A stretch of DNA of 64,000 bases from Curtobacterium flaccumfaciens (GCA_029689965.1 CP121450.1:2480001-2544000); one strand, 5' to 3'; counted from the first letter of the stretch, positions 1 to 9,563 are shown. Translations and numbers: made by a program. The notes: generated by a model not told the origin, from the sequence alone.

Positions 1-1
1 A

Positions 2-136
2 GACGGCGAGGGCCCTGGCCTCACGGTCACCGTCCGCTTCCGCCCGGCTCGGGCACGCTCCTCATCGAAACCTCACACGCGGGGTCGCATCGTTGACCCA
101 GGCCGACAGGGGCCAGGCCGACAGGAAGGAGCCTGA
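2..136 (+). CDS. Possible 3' end of an upstream gene (partial)
   Basis: An open frame enters from the left edge and stops at 134-136, one base before the next start codon. The first residues (GEGPGLTVTVRF) resemble the closing strand of a histidine-kinase ATPase domain. The remainder (arginine- and serine-rich) looks like frame drift, so the true stop may be earlier. Only about 15 residues carry any signal, so this is a weak call. Confidence 0.2.
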   Translation, partial: DGEGPGLTVTVRFRPARARSSSKPHTRGRIVDPGRQGPGRQEGA

Positions 137-137
137 C

Positions 138-809
138 ATGACCACGACAACGTGGAAGACCATGGCGTTCGCGGGCGCGGCGGGGATGACGGCGCTCGTC
201 GCCCTCTCCGGGTGCGCCGGAACGGGCGCGGAGCCGCCGGAGCCGAGCGCGACCGACTCGAGCAGTGCGGTCGGTGCTGCGCCGCGACCGACGCGAGCAG
301 CGCCTCCGGTCCCGCGACCGCGTCGGCGGGCAGCAGCGACGGCGGGTCGTCGTCGTCCGGCACCGGTTCGCTCCGGTCGTCGGCGTGCACGGCGACACAC
401 CTGCACGGATCGCTGACCGCCACACCGGGCGGGGGAGCGCCGGACACCAGGGGTACGAGCTCGTCTTCCGGAACACCGGTTCGTCGCCGTGCACGTTGCA
501 GGGGTGGCCGGGGTGTCCTTCGTGGGGAAGGGCAACGGCGCGCAGCTCGGGGCGCCGGCGACCTTCGACCGTTCGAGCGCACACGGAACCGTGACGGTCG
601 CGGCGGGGAGCCTCGCCCATGCCACCGTCCTCGTCGCGCAGGCACAGGACTACGGCGACTGCGGGATCACGACGGCGGACGGGTTCCGCGTCTACCCGCC
701 CGGGTCGAAGCAGTCGCTCTTCATCGACGCCGGCCAGCTGGAGCTGTCGGCGTGCACGGCGTCGAACGTCCAGCAGCTGCAGGTGCAGGCGATCCAGCCC
801 GGGTCGTGA
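138..809 (+). CDS. DUF4232-type secreted lipoprotein (three frame breaks)
   Basis: ATG at 138 follows a purine-rich ribosome site (aggaaggag). The N-terminus is a lipoprotein signal peptide ending in lipobox LSGC, followed by a Ser/Ala/Gly-rich linker. The rest matches the DUF4232 pattern: two cysteine-containing halves, an SPCTLQGWPG-like motif, and a C-terminal segment with DCGI and SACTAS. The frame must change near 285, 430 and 500, each time consistent with one lost base; the total then restores 224 codons. DUF4232 proteins are extracytoplasmic and of unknown function. The product would be anchored to the outer face of the membrane. Family assignment is fairly firm; function is unknown. 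Confidence 0.7.
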
Positions 810-885
810 CCGGAAGCACCGGTGGCGGGGTGTCGCCGGGACGAGCGCGCACCCCGCGGCCGGGCCGCAGCGGGCTGCGCCGTCG

Positions 886-2434
886 TCAGACCGACGCCTC
901 GGTACCCCGCGCGCGACCGACGAGGACGTCGACGAGGCCGGCGACCAGCGCCGCAGCGACGAACCCGAGGGCCACGCCCAGACCGAGCGGCAGCCCCCTC
1001 GCGTAGTCGCCCCGGGAATCCGCGAGCGCCGAGTAGAACACGCTGCCGACGGCGGCGATCCCGATGGCGGATCCGACCCGCGCGCCGACCTGGATGAGTC
1101 CGCCGGCGGAGCCGCCCTGCTCCACCGGGACCTCGGACAGTGTCAGGGTTTGGTTCGGCGAGATCGTCAGGCCCGATCCGATCCCGGCGACGAGCAGGGG
1201 ACGACGAGCCACCAGCCGAGGTCCGGCCGGTAGTGGTTCGCGACGACCCAGATCACCCCGCCGAGCCCGAGGAGCACGAGGATCGTCCCGACGACGATGA
1301 GCTGCCGGCCGAAGCGGTGCACGATCCGCCCGCCGACCGTCGAGGCGATGCCCGAACCGACGGCGAAGGGGACCGAGGACAGCCCGGCGAGCAGCGCGGA
1401 GTAGTGCAGGCCGGACTGCAGCGCGAGCGTGAGGACGAAGAACAGTGGTGTGAACCCGGCGAAGTAGAGCGTGGCGAGTCCGACGCCGAGTGAGAACGAC
1501 CGGCGGCGGAACAGTCCGAGGTCGATCACCGGTTCCCTGGTGCGCCGGTAGCGGCGCTCCCAGAGCACGAAGACGGCCGCGAGCACGACGGCGACGACGA
1601 CGAGCCACCACTTCTGGTCGCCCTTCCACTGCTCGGACTGCACGAAGGGCAGCAGCAGCGCGACGACCGCCGCGCCGAGCAGCGCGATCCCGACGGGTCG
1701 AAGTCGTGTCTGCGTCCGCGCTCGGTCCGTGCGGCGGGCAGGTAGCGGAAGGCCAGGAGGATCGTGACGATCCCCACGGGCAGGTTCACGAAGAAGACGA
1801 ACCGCCACCCGTTCTCGGTGCCGAACGCCGTGATGAGCAGGCCGCCGACGAGGGGGCCGATCGCTGTCGCGATCCCCACCGTCGCGCCGAAGAGCCCGAA
1901 GGCGGTGCCGCGCTCCTTGCCGCGGAAAAGCTGCTGGATGAGGGCGGTGACCTGCGGGGTGAGCAGCCCGCCGGCGAGCCCCTGCACGAGTCGCGCGACG
2001 ACGAGCACGAGCCCGTTCGGCGCGAAGCCGCAGAGTGCGCTCGCGAGGGTGAACAGCCCGACGCCGATGACGAACATCCGTCGGCGGCCCGAGGCGTCGC
2101 CGAGTCGACCACCGGGGACGAGCAGGAGCCCGAAGGACAGCGCGTACCCGGAGAGGATCCACTGCACCGCCTCGGGAGATGCCCCGGACAATCCGGACGA
2201 GATGGACTGCAGGGCGACGTTGACGATCGACACGTCGAGGAGGACGATCCCGCCGCCGAGCAGGCAGATGACCAGCGCCTTCCAGCGGTTCGGATCCGGC
2301 TCGTCCGGCGCAGACGAGGGAGACGGCTCGGCAGAGCGTGGTGAGGGAGGGACGGTCGCGGAGTGGTGCGCAGCGTGGTGGGTCACGTCGGGCGCGGCGT
2401 CGGGATCGGCCGGCTTGCGGTGTTCGGCAGTCAT
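886..2434 (-). CDS. MFS drug exporter, DHA2 (14-helix) type (two frame breaks)
   Basis: ATG at 2434. A proline-rich cytoplasmic N-terminus precedes the first helix (VICLLGGGIVLLDVSIVNVA) and the family motif WILSGYALSFGLLLVPGGRLGD. About fourteen hydrophobic segments follow, including the central GWRFVFFVNLPVG motif typical of EmrB/QacA-like exporters. Reading needs one added base near 1700 and one near 1195, giving about 516 residues, a normal length for DHA2 proteins. Proton-driven export of toxic compounds is the family role; the substrate cannot be deduced. No regulator gene lies beside it. Confidence 0.8.
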
Positions 2435-2537
2435 GGGGGTTCCACGCTAGGCGCCCGGCGTCGTCCGGTCCGGCGAGTACGGTTCTCGTCCATCGGCCGA
2501 GCGCCCAGGAGCCCCGAGGCGACGTCGACCGCGGTCG

Positions 2538-2753
2538 TCAGGGTCCCTCGACGGGGCGGTATACGGCGATCGGTGGTGCGTCCGCGTCGCCGTCGTCGTG
2601 GCTCTCCCCGGACGACAGCCAGGTGCGGCCTTCGTGCTCGATCGTCGTCGGCAGGTCGCCGTGCACGAGGATGCGGACCGCGGGTTCGTCGCCGTCGACC
2701 AGGTCCACACCGTGGGCCTCGGTACCGCCGGGATTGTCGTGCACGTAGCTCAT
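2538..2753 (-). CDS. Small acidic hypothetical protein
   Basis: A 71-residue frame from ATG at 2753 (MSYVHDNPGGTEAHGVDLVD...). It is rich in Asp, Glu, His and Gly, has no membrane segment or signal peptide, and contains no motif I recognise. Codon use is like that of neighbouring genes (G/C at third positions), which supports it being real. It lies between the exporter and tRNA-Gly, with its start about 45 bases from the tRNA on the opposite strand. Probably a small cytoplasmic protein; function unknown. Confidence 0.5.
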   Translation of the reverse strand: MSYVHDNPGGTEAHGVDLVDGDEPAVRILVHGDLPTTIEHEGRTWLSSGESHDDGDADAPPIAVYRPVEGP

Positions 2754-2796
2754 GGTCCGATCGAACTCCCCGGGCCTGGTAGAGTTCCTGCAGTAC

Positions 2797-2868
2797 GCGG
2801 ATGTGGCGCAGTGGTAGCGCATCACCTTGCCAAGGTGAGGGTCGCGAGTTCGAATCTCGTCATCCGCT
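2797..2868 (+). tRNA. tRNA-Gly (anticodon GCC)
   Basis: A 72-base cloverleaf. Acceptor stem gcggatg pairs with catccgc, the D-arm contains agtggta, the anticodon stem tcacc/ggtga encloses ttgccaa (anticodon GCC), and the T-arm carries the invariant TTCGAAT loop. The discriminator base is T and CCA is not encoded. Confidence 0.95.
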
Positions 2869-2885
2869 CGGAACAGCCCGAATCC

Positions 2886-2916
2886 GACGGCCCCGGTCAC
2901 CGCGACCGGGGCCGTC
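2886..2916 (+). terminator. Hairpin terminator after tRNA-Gly
   Basis: Perfect 13-bp stem (gacggccccggtc / gaccggggccgtc) with a 5-base loop, 17 bases past the tRNA end. There is no long T run, as is usual in high-GC actinobacteria. Confidence 0.65.
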
Positions 2917-2985
2917 GTCGTTGCCGGCACCGTCCGGGCGATCGTGCCGTGTGGACAGCGGAACCCCGCCGTGCTCTTGTGATGA

Positions 2986-3003
2986 GGTAAGGCTTCCCTT
3001 ACC
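2986..3003 (+). promoter_or_regulatory. Iron-box-like operator (DtxR/IdeR type)
   Basis: Perfect inverted repeat GGTAAGG-CTTC-CCTTACC ending 8 bases before the ATG of the SIP-domain gene. Its left part resembles half of the actinobacterial iron box (TTAGGTTAGSCTAACCTAA), although the spacing between arms is slightly different. The position, overlapping the expected promoter or leader, fits repression by an iron-loaded DtxR/IdeR protein. Inference from pattern and from the downstream gene. Confidence 0.5.
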
Positions 3004-3011
3004 GTAGGCGT

Positions 3012-3434
3012 ATGGCACGGACCCGGCGGCAGCCCAGCGAACGCATCCTCCTCGCCGGTGGCGTCGACGATCTGCCGGAGTTGACGCGCATGCTCGAGGA
3101 ACTGCCCGGGAACGCCTACGGCCAGGTCTTCGTCGAGGCGGCGCTCGAGGAGCAGGTCCGTCTCCTGCCGGCGCCCCCGCGTGTGACCGTGACGTGGCTG
3201 CTGCGGAGCGCGAGGGTGTCCGCAGTGTCGCCACTGGTCTTCGCCGACCACGGCGAGGCCCTCGCCCACGCCGTCACCGGTTGGGCCGCCGAGTGGTGCG
3301 TCGCCGACTGCGAGCCCCGCACGACCGTCTGGATCGGCTGCGCCGACAGCCCGTGGGTCGAGCACGCCCGTTCCGCCGTCCAGCACGAACTCGCCGACGC
3401 GGGCCAGCAGGTCCAGGTGGAGTACGGCGGGTAA
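3012..3434 (+). CDS. SIP-domain protein (siderophore-interacting-like, C-terminal domain only)
   Basis: 140 residues from ATG at 3012. ERILLAGGVDDLPELTRMLE followed by GQVFVEA resembles the NAD(P)H-binding half of siderophore-interacting flavoreductases, which release iron from imported ferri-siderophores in the cytoplasm. The FAD-binding N-terminal domain of full-length family members (about 250-280 residues) is absent; such short SIP-only proteins occur in Microbacteriaceae. The iron-box-like palindrome directly upstream supports a role in iron metabolism. Dps, an iron-storage protein, is encoded 120 bases downstream on the same strand. Enzyme activity without the flavin domain is uncertain. 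Confidence 0.6.
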   Translation: MARTRRQPSERILLAGGVDDLPELTRMLEELPGNAYGQVFVEAALEEQVRLLPAPPRVTVTWLLRSARVSAVSPLVFADHGEALAHAVTGWAAEWCVADCEPRTTVWIGCADSPWVEHARSAVQHELADAGQQVQVEYGG

Positions 3435-3554
3435 GGTCAGCCTGTGCTTCCTTGCGCCGTGCAAAAGAACGGGGCAAGGTTGGTCCAACGACGACACCGG
3501 ACCGGGCAGACAGGCCCCAGGCCGCAGGAGTAGTCACGAGGTAGGAGGAAGCAC

Positions 3555-4067
3555 ATGACCACGCAGAGCAGCACCACGCAGTCCAGCACCACGACCACCA
3601 CGTCCCCGTTCTCGACGACGCCGGAGCTCGCCGCCGGGGTGGCGCAGTTCCTCGCCCCCGTCGTGATCGACCTCGAGGCCCTGGTCGTCAACGGCAAGCA
3701 GGCGCACTGGCACGTCCGCGGCCGCAACTTCGTCGGTGTGCACGAGCTCCTCGACACGATCGTCGAGCACGCCCAGGACTGGGCCGACCTCGCCGCAGAG
3801 CGCATCGTCGCCCTCGGCCTGCCGGTCGACTCGCGCATCTCGACCGTCGCCGCCAACACGACTGTCCCGCCGCTGTCCGAGGGGTTCCAGAACTCCGACG
3901 TGACCATCACCGAGGTCATCGCCGAGATCGACGCGGCCCTGCTCCAGGTCCGCCGCGCGGTGGAGGGGCTCGACGAGGTCGACCTCAACAGCCAGGACGT
4001 CGTCATCGAGATCGAGCGCGGCCTCACGAAGGACCGCTGGTTCCTGCAGGCGCACCTGGCCGCCTAG
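3555..4067 (+). CDS. dps: Dps-family DNA-binding ferritin-like protein
   Basis: 170 residues from ATG at 3555, preceded by ribosome site aggagga. A Thr/Ser/Gln-rich tail (residues 1-20) precedes the ferritin-like four-helix fold. The Dps signature is present: [22 protein letters not shown], with the His/Asp/Glu residues of the intersubunit ferroxidase site. Dps dodecamers oxidise and store iron and protect DNA under stress and in stationary phase. Length and motifs are normal and the frame is intact. It may be transcribed alone or with the SIP-domain gene; a strong palindrome follows its stop. Confidence 0.93.
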   Translation: MTTQSSTTQSSTTTTTSPFSTTPELAAGVAQFLAPVVIDLEALVVNGKQAHWHVRGRNFVGVHELLDTIVEHAQDWADLAAERIVALGLPVDSRISTVAANTTVPPLSEGFQNSDVTITEVIAEIDAALLQVRRAVEGLDEVDLNSQDVVIEIERGLTKDRWFLQAHLAA

Positions 4068-4080
4068 TCGCGACCACATC

Positions 4081-4124
4081 CGGACGGGAGGCGCGGTGCC
4101 AGCTGGCACCGCGCCTCCCGTCCG
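4081..4124. terminator. 44-nt perfect palindrome after dps (GGAGGCGCGG family)
   Basis: Two 22-base arms (left arm begins cggacgggaggcgcggtgcc) are exact reverse complements with no spacer, 13 bases past the dps stop. Most likely a transcription terminator. Its core GGAGGCGCGGTGCC is shared with the palindromes at 44468 and 51703, so it belongs to a dispersed repeat family. Confidence 0.75.
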
Positions 4125-4198
4125 TGTCCCGTCCGTGTTCCGCCCGCGGCCCGGTTTCGGCCGCGCGGCGCGTGGCGACTCGAGGCGACAACTCCGAT

Positions 4199-4301
4199 GT
4201 CGCACGACAGCGCATTCGTCGCAGTACCGCGCGCGCAGTCGTTGCACGCGCGAAGTGGCGACGACGTCGATGTCGTACGACAGCCGTGATGTCGCACCAC
4301 A
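4199..4301. repeat. Three TGTCGyACGACA palindromes in the dps-phosphatase spacer
   Basis: The 320-base stretch between the dps terminator and the phosphatase has no gene. It holds three related 12-mers: TGTCGCACGACA (4199-4210), TGTCGTACGACA (4271-4282, a perfect palindrome) and TGTCGCACCACA (4290-4301), each followed by G and usually preceded by GA. They could be operators for the downstream phosphatase or another small repeat family; position alone cannot decide. No clear PhoB-type direct repeat was seen. Confidence 0.45.
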
Positions 4302-4444
4302 GCGGCACGACGAGCCGCACCGGTACGCGATCGCCGCCGGCGGCAGCCGTTCATGCGAGCGCCTCCGCGAGTTCACCCGCCTGTACCCACGTACAGCCAT
4401 CCTCGGATGGCACCCGTTCGGGGCACAGACGAGGGGAACACACC

Positions 4445-6132
4445 ATGCAGACACCGCAGCGCCGCCACCACGCGGCACTCGTGCTCGGCGCCGCGCTCGT
4501 CGCGAGCGCGATCGCACTGCCCGGCACCGCCGAGGCCGTGGGACAGCTCGCGCTGGACCAGCACGGCGGCGCCCAGCGCCACCATGGCGATCAGACCCGC
4601 TCGATCCAGCAGGAGATCAAGCGAGCCGGCACGAAGAACGTCATCCTGCTCATTGGAGACGGGATGGGCGACTCCGAGATCACCGTCGCCCGCAACTACC
4701 GGTACGGTGCCGCGGGTCGGCTCCCGGGCCTCGACGCCCTCCCGCTCACGGGGTCGTACACGACGTACTCGCTGGTCAAGGACGGCGCGGAGCGTGGAAG
4801 GCCCGACTACGCGACGGACTCCGCCGCATCCGGGAGCGCATGGTCCACCGGCACGAAGACCTACGACGGGGCGATCTCGGTCGACATCGACGGGAAGCCG
4901 CAGCAGTCGCTCCTCGAACTCGCGAAGGCGAACGGCCTCCGCACCGGTGACGTCTCCACCGCCGAGATCCAGGACGCAACCCCGGCCGTGCAGGTCGCCC
5001 ACGTCGGCGCACGCTCCTGCTACGGGCCGGACACCGCCTCGTGCGGCACCGACGCCCTGCAGAACGGCGGGCTCGGCTCGATCAGCGAGCAACTCCTGAA
5101 CGCCCGCCCGGACGTCACCCTCGGCGGAGGCTCGGCGAGCTTCGAGCAGACCGCGAAGGCCGGACGGTGGCAGGGCTCGACGCTGTTCGACCAGGCCGCA
5201 GCACGCGGCTACCAGGTCGTGTCGGATGCCGACGGCCTCGCTGGTGTCCGCCGTGCCGACCAGACCAAGCCCCTGCTCGGGCTCTTCACCCGGGCAACTT
5301 CCCGACCCGGTACGCGCCCACCACCGCGACGGTCGGCGGCGCGGACCAGGCACCGGTGACCTGCACGGCGAACCCGGAACGGCTGTCGACCGGCCTGTCG
5401 CTGCGGTCGCTGACGAACAAGTCGATCGACCTGCTGAACCGCGACCGTGGGAAGACCGGCAAGGGCTTCTTCCTGCAGGTCGAGGGCGCGAGCATCGACA
5501 AGCAGGACCACGCCGCCGACGCCTGTGGCCAGATCGGCGAGACGGTCGACTTCGACGAGGCCGTGCAGGCCGCGCTCGCCTTCGCCAAGAAGGACGGCAA
5601 CACGCTCGTCATCGCGACCGCCGACCACGCCCACTCCAGCCAGATCGTCGACAGCACGCCGCCGACCTCGCTCTCCACGGCGCTCCGCACCGCCGACGGC
5701 ACGACGATGAAGGTCTCGTACGGCACGGCCGGCGCCGGCAGCTCGCAGCAGCACACGGGCACGCAGGTGCGCATCGCGGCGTACGGCCCCGGTGCCGCGA
5801 ACGTCGTCGGGCTCTCCGACCAGACGGACACCTTCTTCACGATCCGCGACGGCCTCAAGCTGAGCGACGACCTCGCGGCGCTGTCCCGCGGAGCGCGCAT
5901 CGACCTGTCGGTCGGAGCGCCGCGTCCGAGCCAGCGGGTGACGCTCACGGGGTCCCGGTTCGCCGGTGACCGCCAGGTGCGTGTCGCGGTCGGTTCGGCG
6001 GACCTCGGCACGGTGGACGTCATCGACGGCACGGCGACCGTGGCGTGGAAGGCGACGTCGGGCAAGTCGACGATCACCTTCACGGGTGTGCAGTCCGGGA
6101 AGCAGGCGTCGAAGCAGGTCCGCGTCCACTGA
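4445..6132 (+). CDS. Secreted alkaline phosphatase (one frame break)
   Basis: ATG at 4445. Residues 1-32 form a signal peptide ([21 protein letters not shown]). Alkaline-phosphatase motifs follow in order: [14 protein letters not shown] (metal site), [15 protein letters not shown] (Ser nucleophile after Asp), [20 protein letters not shown] and QHTGTQV (metal-binding His residues). The C-terminal 90 residues form an extra beta-rich domain. One base is missing near 5289 (acccggg), restoring [10 protein letters not shown] and a 562-residue product. The enzyme would hydrolyse phosphomonoesters outside the cell. It appears monocistronic; the next gene is convergent across a repeat array. Confidence 0.88.
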
Positions 6133-6147
6133 GACCTGCGGTCGTCC

Positions 6148-6262
6148 CGCGCGTAGGGGGTCGTTTCGCGCGTAGGAGGTCGGAACTTCTGGCCTCCTAC
6201 GCGCGATTCTGCGTCCTACGCGCGTTTGTGCCTCCTACGCGCGTTCGTGCGCCCTACGCGCG
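6148..6262. repeat. 19-bp periodic CGCGCGTAGG / CCTACGCGCG array
   Basis: Two copies of CGCGCGTAGG (6148, 6167) and four of its complement (6196, 6215, 6234, 6253) occur between convergent genes, each group spaced exactly 19 bp. The inner pair forms a 13-bp stem (6167-6179 with 6193-6205) and could terminate the phosphatase transcript. The last copy supplies the TAG stop codon of the response regulator. Confidence 0.7.
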
Positions 6263-6943
6263 ATTGTGCGTCGCGCGGCGGTCAGCCCGCGGGGACACCA
6301 GGCCGGTCTCGTACGCCAGGACGACGGCGTGCACCCGGTCCCGGAGCTGCAGCTTCGCCAGGATCCGCCCGACGTGGGTCTTCACGGTCTGCTCGGCGAT
6401 GAACAGCTCGGCCGCGATCTCCCCGTTCGACCGGCCCCGGGCGAGGAGCAGGAACACGTCCCGCTCCCGCTCGGTCAGCACGTCGAGGACCTCGGTGCGC
6501 GGTGCGGCCGGCGGCGGACCGGCGACGAACGCCTCCACGAGGTGCCGGGTCACGCGCGGCGCGAGCAACGAGTCGCCCTCCGCGACCGTCCGTACGGCCT
6601 GCACGAGCTCGTCGGCACTCGCGTCCTTGAGCAGGAAGCCGCTGGCTCCGGCTCGCAGGGCGTCGAACACGTAGTCGTCGATGTCGAACGTGGTCAGCAT
6701 CACCACGCGGACCGGGCGATCGGCGGGCGCGGCCGTGATGCGCCTGGTCGCCTCGATGCCGTCGAGCTCCGGCATCCGGACGTCCATCAGGATCACGTCC
6801 GGTCGCAGGCGCAGCGCCTCGACCACGGCCTCGGCTCCGTCGACCGCCTCGCCCACGACCTCGACGTCGTCCTGGGCCTGGAGGATCGCCCGCAGTCCCA
6901 TGCGGAACATCTGCTGGTCGTCCACCACCATCACACGCGTCAT
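6254..6943 (-). CDS. NarL/LuxR-family response regulator
   Basis: 229 residues, intact. The receiver domain (1-120) has the acidic pair at D8-D9, phospho-acceptor D54 in LMDVRMPELDGIEA, and conserved Thr and Lys (MLTTF, FLLKDASADELV). The C-terminal LuxR helix-turn-helix (about 155-215) carries LTERERDVFLLLARGRSNGEIA and VKTHVGRILAKL. It starts inside the stop of the upstream histidine kinase (ATGA overlap), so the two form one translationally coupled two-component system. With a DedA gene upstream the target may be cell-envelope stress, but that is only context. Confidence 0.93.
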   Translation of the reverse strand: MTRVMVVDDQQMFRMGLRAILQAQDDVEVVGEAVDGAEAVVEALRLRPDVILMDVRMPELDGIEATRRITAAPADRPVRVVMLTTFDIDDYVFDALRAGASGFLLKDASADELVQAVRTVAEGDSLLAPRVTRHLVEAFVAGPPPAAPRTEVLDVLTERERDVFLLLARGRSNGEIAAELFIAEQTVKTHVGRILAKLQLRDRVHAVVLAYETGLVSPRADRRATHNRA

Positions 6944-8183
6944 CGGGTCCCTCCGTCGGGTGCCGGTCCGCGCGTGGCCGCGGGTGCCGGGGTGGGCAGG
7001 CTGACGGCGACGCGGAAGCTCCCGTCGGGGCGCGGCCCGTGCTCGATCGTGCCGCCGAGGGCGGCGACCCGCTCGCGCATGCCCGCGAGTCCGAAGCCGC
7101 CGTCGTCCGGCGGGGCGGCCGGGACGGCGCCGGCGGGTGGCGCAGCGTTGGTGACCTCGACCGCGAGCGCCGGGCCGTGCCTCCCGACCGTCACGACGGT
7201 GGTCGCACCGGGGGCGTGCCGGGCCACGTTGCCGAGCGCCTCCTGCACCACCCGGTAGACGGTGAGCTGGGCGAGCCGGTCGACGTCGTCGAGCGCGTCG
7301 AGTGCGTCGAGCCGGGGCTCGACCGGGATGCCGGCCGCACGCGTGGCCTGCACGAGAGCGTGCAGGTCGGTGAGGCGGGGCTGCGGCGCGCGCTCCGCCT
7401 CGGCGTCGCCGCGGAGCGTGCCGAGCAGCTGCCGCATCTCCCGGAGCGCCGTGCGCGACGTCTCGGCGATCGCGGCGAACTCGGCGCGGGCATCGGCCGG
7501 CAGGCCGGCGACCCGGTACGGCGCGGACTCGGCCTGCATGTGCACGACGGACATGCTGTGCGCGACGACGTCGTGGAGCTCGCGGGCGATCCGCGAGCGC
7601 TCCTCGACCGAGCGTCGGCGGGCCTGTTCGAGCTCGGCGTCGCGCCTGGCCTCGGCGAGCTCCTCGCGGATCGCGCGACGCTGCCCGATCACGATCGCGG
7701 CCACGACGACCATGAGCGTGTCGCCCGCCGTGACGACGAACGTCGCAGCCCAGACGTCGGTCTGTGCCCAGCGGCCGGGCGTCACCGCGACGAGGACGAG
7801 GACGAGGACGGCCGCCGCGGCCCAGACCGTGGCGGTGAGGCGCCAGGTGGTGCGCACTCCGAGGACCACGAGCAGGACGCTCAGGCCGATGATGCCCGTC
7901 ACCGGCACGGGCCAGGGCGCGGCGGTGCTCGGTGCGGTCAGCAGCCCCAGCGCGACGAGGGCGGCCAGGTGGGCGATCGACGACGCGCGGGGAGCAGCGG
8001 TGCGAGGCCGACGCTCACGCTGAGGACGGCGGAGACGAGCATCGCGAGGGCGACCGGCACGTCGTAGACGACCGCGGTGACCGGCGTGGCGACGGTGAAG
8101 AGCGCCACCGCGATGACGACGAGGCCGACCCGGACCGTCAGGAGCGACCAGTACGGCCGGCGCGGCTTCGGCGTGGTGGTCAC
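6940..8183 (-). CDS. NarL-type sensor histidine kinase (one frame break)
   Basis: ATG at 8183. The N-terminal half has several membrane helices and no large extracellular loop, typical of intramembrane-sensing kinases. A short coiled linker leads to the HisKA_3 dimerisation motif RSRIARELHDVVAHSMSVV, where the His is the phosphorylation site. The ATPase domain includes RVVQEALGNVARHAPGA (N box) and GGFGLAGMRERVAALGG (G box). One base is missing near 7995 in a C run, restoring 414 residues. It partners the response regulator downstream by overlap; the upstream DedA gene also overlaps it by 4 bases, suggesting one transcript. Confidence 0.88.
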
Positions 8184-8893
8184 GGTCTGGCGGTCTCTCC
8201 GGTGGGGACGATGCGGGTGGTGCGGTGCTCCCGCTTGCGGGCGACTCTACCGATGACGCGGTCGACGACGATGCCGAGCCCGGCCGCGACGACCATGGAC
8301 ACGAGCGCGGCGACGACCGGCTCGTGCAGCACGCTCGACGCCGCGAGGGCGATGCCGATCGAGGTCGCGGACCAGGCCAGCCCGGCCAACGAGCTGATCG
8401 TGAGGAACCGACGGTAGGGGAGCCGCGTCGCACCGGCGGTCATGTTGACCGCCACCCGGCCGACCGGGATGTACCGCCCCACCAGGATGAGGCTCGCGGA
8501 CCGACGGCGCATCTGCCGCTCGGCGAACGCGAACGCGGCCGCGATGCGTGGCCGCTTCGACCGCGCGAGCCGGGCCGACCCGAGCCGCCGGCCGATCCAG
8601 TACGCGATCGAGTCGCCGGCGATCGCGCCGAGCGCCGCTGCCACGAGCACCCCGGCGAGCACCGGCTGCCCCGAGGTCGCGGCGACGGCGGCGATCGCGA
8701 CGAGGGCGGACTCGCTCGGGACGGGCGGGAAGAAGCCGTCGACGAGGCACAGGGCTGCGAGCACGACGTAGACGAGCGGGCTCGCAGCGAGCTCGACGAC
8801 GAGCGGGGTGATCTGGTCGAACACGGCTGGCTCCCTCCGCCGACGGATCTCGTCGACGGGAACGACGCTACGGAGCAGCGGGAGCGCTGCCAT
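8180..8893 (-). CDS. DedA/SNARE-associated family membrane protein
   Basis: 237 residues from the ATG at 8893; the M at codon 1 (MAALPLLRSVVPVD) is not certain and an internal start is possible. DedA signatures are present: an acidic-proline re-entrant segment (VDGFFPPVPSESALVAIAA), GDSIAYWIGRRLG, and GRYIPVGRVAVNMTAG with the conserved arginines. DedA proteins include flippases for undecaprenyl phosphate and phospholipids and support membrane-potential homeostasis. The stop overlaps the start of the kinase gene, so it is probably the first gene of this three-gene unit. Confidence 0.88.
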   Translation of the reverse strand: MAALPLLRSVVPVDEIRRRREPAVFDQITPLVVELAASPLVYVVLAALCLVDGFFPPVPSESALVAIAAVAATSGQPVLAGVLVAAALGAIAGDSIAYWIGRRLGSARLARSKRPRIAAAFAFAERQMRRRSASLILVGRYIPVGRVAVNMTAGATRLPYRRFLTISSLAGLAWSATSIGIALAASSVLHEPVVAALVSMVVAAGLGIVVDRVIGRVARKREHRTTRIVPTGETARP

Positions 8894-9147
8894 CCCGCCC
8901 CGGTCTCGACCACCCCCTACCGCGGTATGACTTCACCCTGACCGAACAGCACGTCCGGGGCGTCCACGCGGCGGTCGGGGACCGTTGTCGGTGCCTCGAG
9001 GTGGACGGCGCCGGACTGGCCGACCGCGTCGTGGGGAGGTCAGCGGATCGACCGGATGCCCGTGATCGGCGTGACCGAGGTGCCGGGTGCCCGGTAGCGT
9101 CGGCGACGGACCGCCCGGACGCGCCGGGTGCTCACGAGGAGGCACAC

Positions 9148-9503
9148 GTGTTCGAAGCCGCGAACATCCGGGACTGGATCGGCCTGACGGTCGTCGACGA
9201 GACCGACGACAAGGTCGGGACGCTCGAGAGCATCTACTACGACACGGCGACCTCGGAGCCGGCGTTCGGCGCCGTCACCACCGGGCTCGTCGGGTTCCAG
9301 AAGCTCCTGTTCGTCCCCCTCGCCGGCGCGCTCGTCGCCCCGAAGCACCTCCGCGTCGCGTACCCGAAGAAGCTCGTGAAGGACGCGCCGACGATCCCGA
9401 CCGACGGCGAGCTCGACGCCGCGCTGGAGCCAGGGATCTTCCAGCACTACGGCCTCGAGTACCGCACCGGCAGCGGCGGGGAGCGTCGTCTCGGCGCCGT
9501 TGA
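9148..9503 (+). CDS. PRC-barrel domain protein (frame break near the end)
   Basis: GTG start at 9148 follows the ribosome site cgaggagg. The PRC-barrel fold is indicated by IRDWIGLTVVDETDDKVGTLE, then FGAVTTGLVG and LLFVPLAGAL, with LRVAYPKKLVKDAPTIPTDGEL and HYGLEYRTG at the C-terminus. Adding one C near 9494 changes the ending to LGRR followed by TGA at 9501-9503, giving 118 residues, which suits this family better than the longer frame that would run into the next gene. Such proteins are small, cytoplasmic and often stress-associated; a precise role is not known. Confidence 0.75.
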
Positions 9504-9563
9504 CCCTGCGTCGAACGCTGAGGCGTTAGCCTGGTTCGTCCGACCCGTCCCTGGAGGCCGAAC

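Noticed and set aside
3435..3554. A second iron box before dps
   Set aside because: The sequence gtaaggtcagcctg matches half of an iron box, but no second arm is present.
4373..5353. Large antisense frames opposite the phosphatase and many other genes
   Set aside because: At this GC level antisense frames are long by default; their products are Arg/Ala/Gly-rich with no motifs and the sense strand has clear domains.
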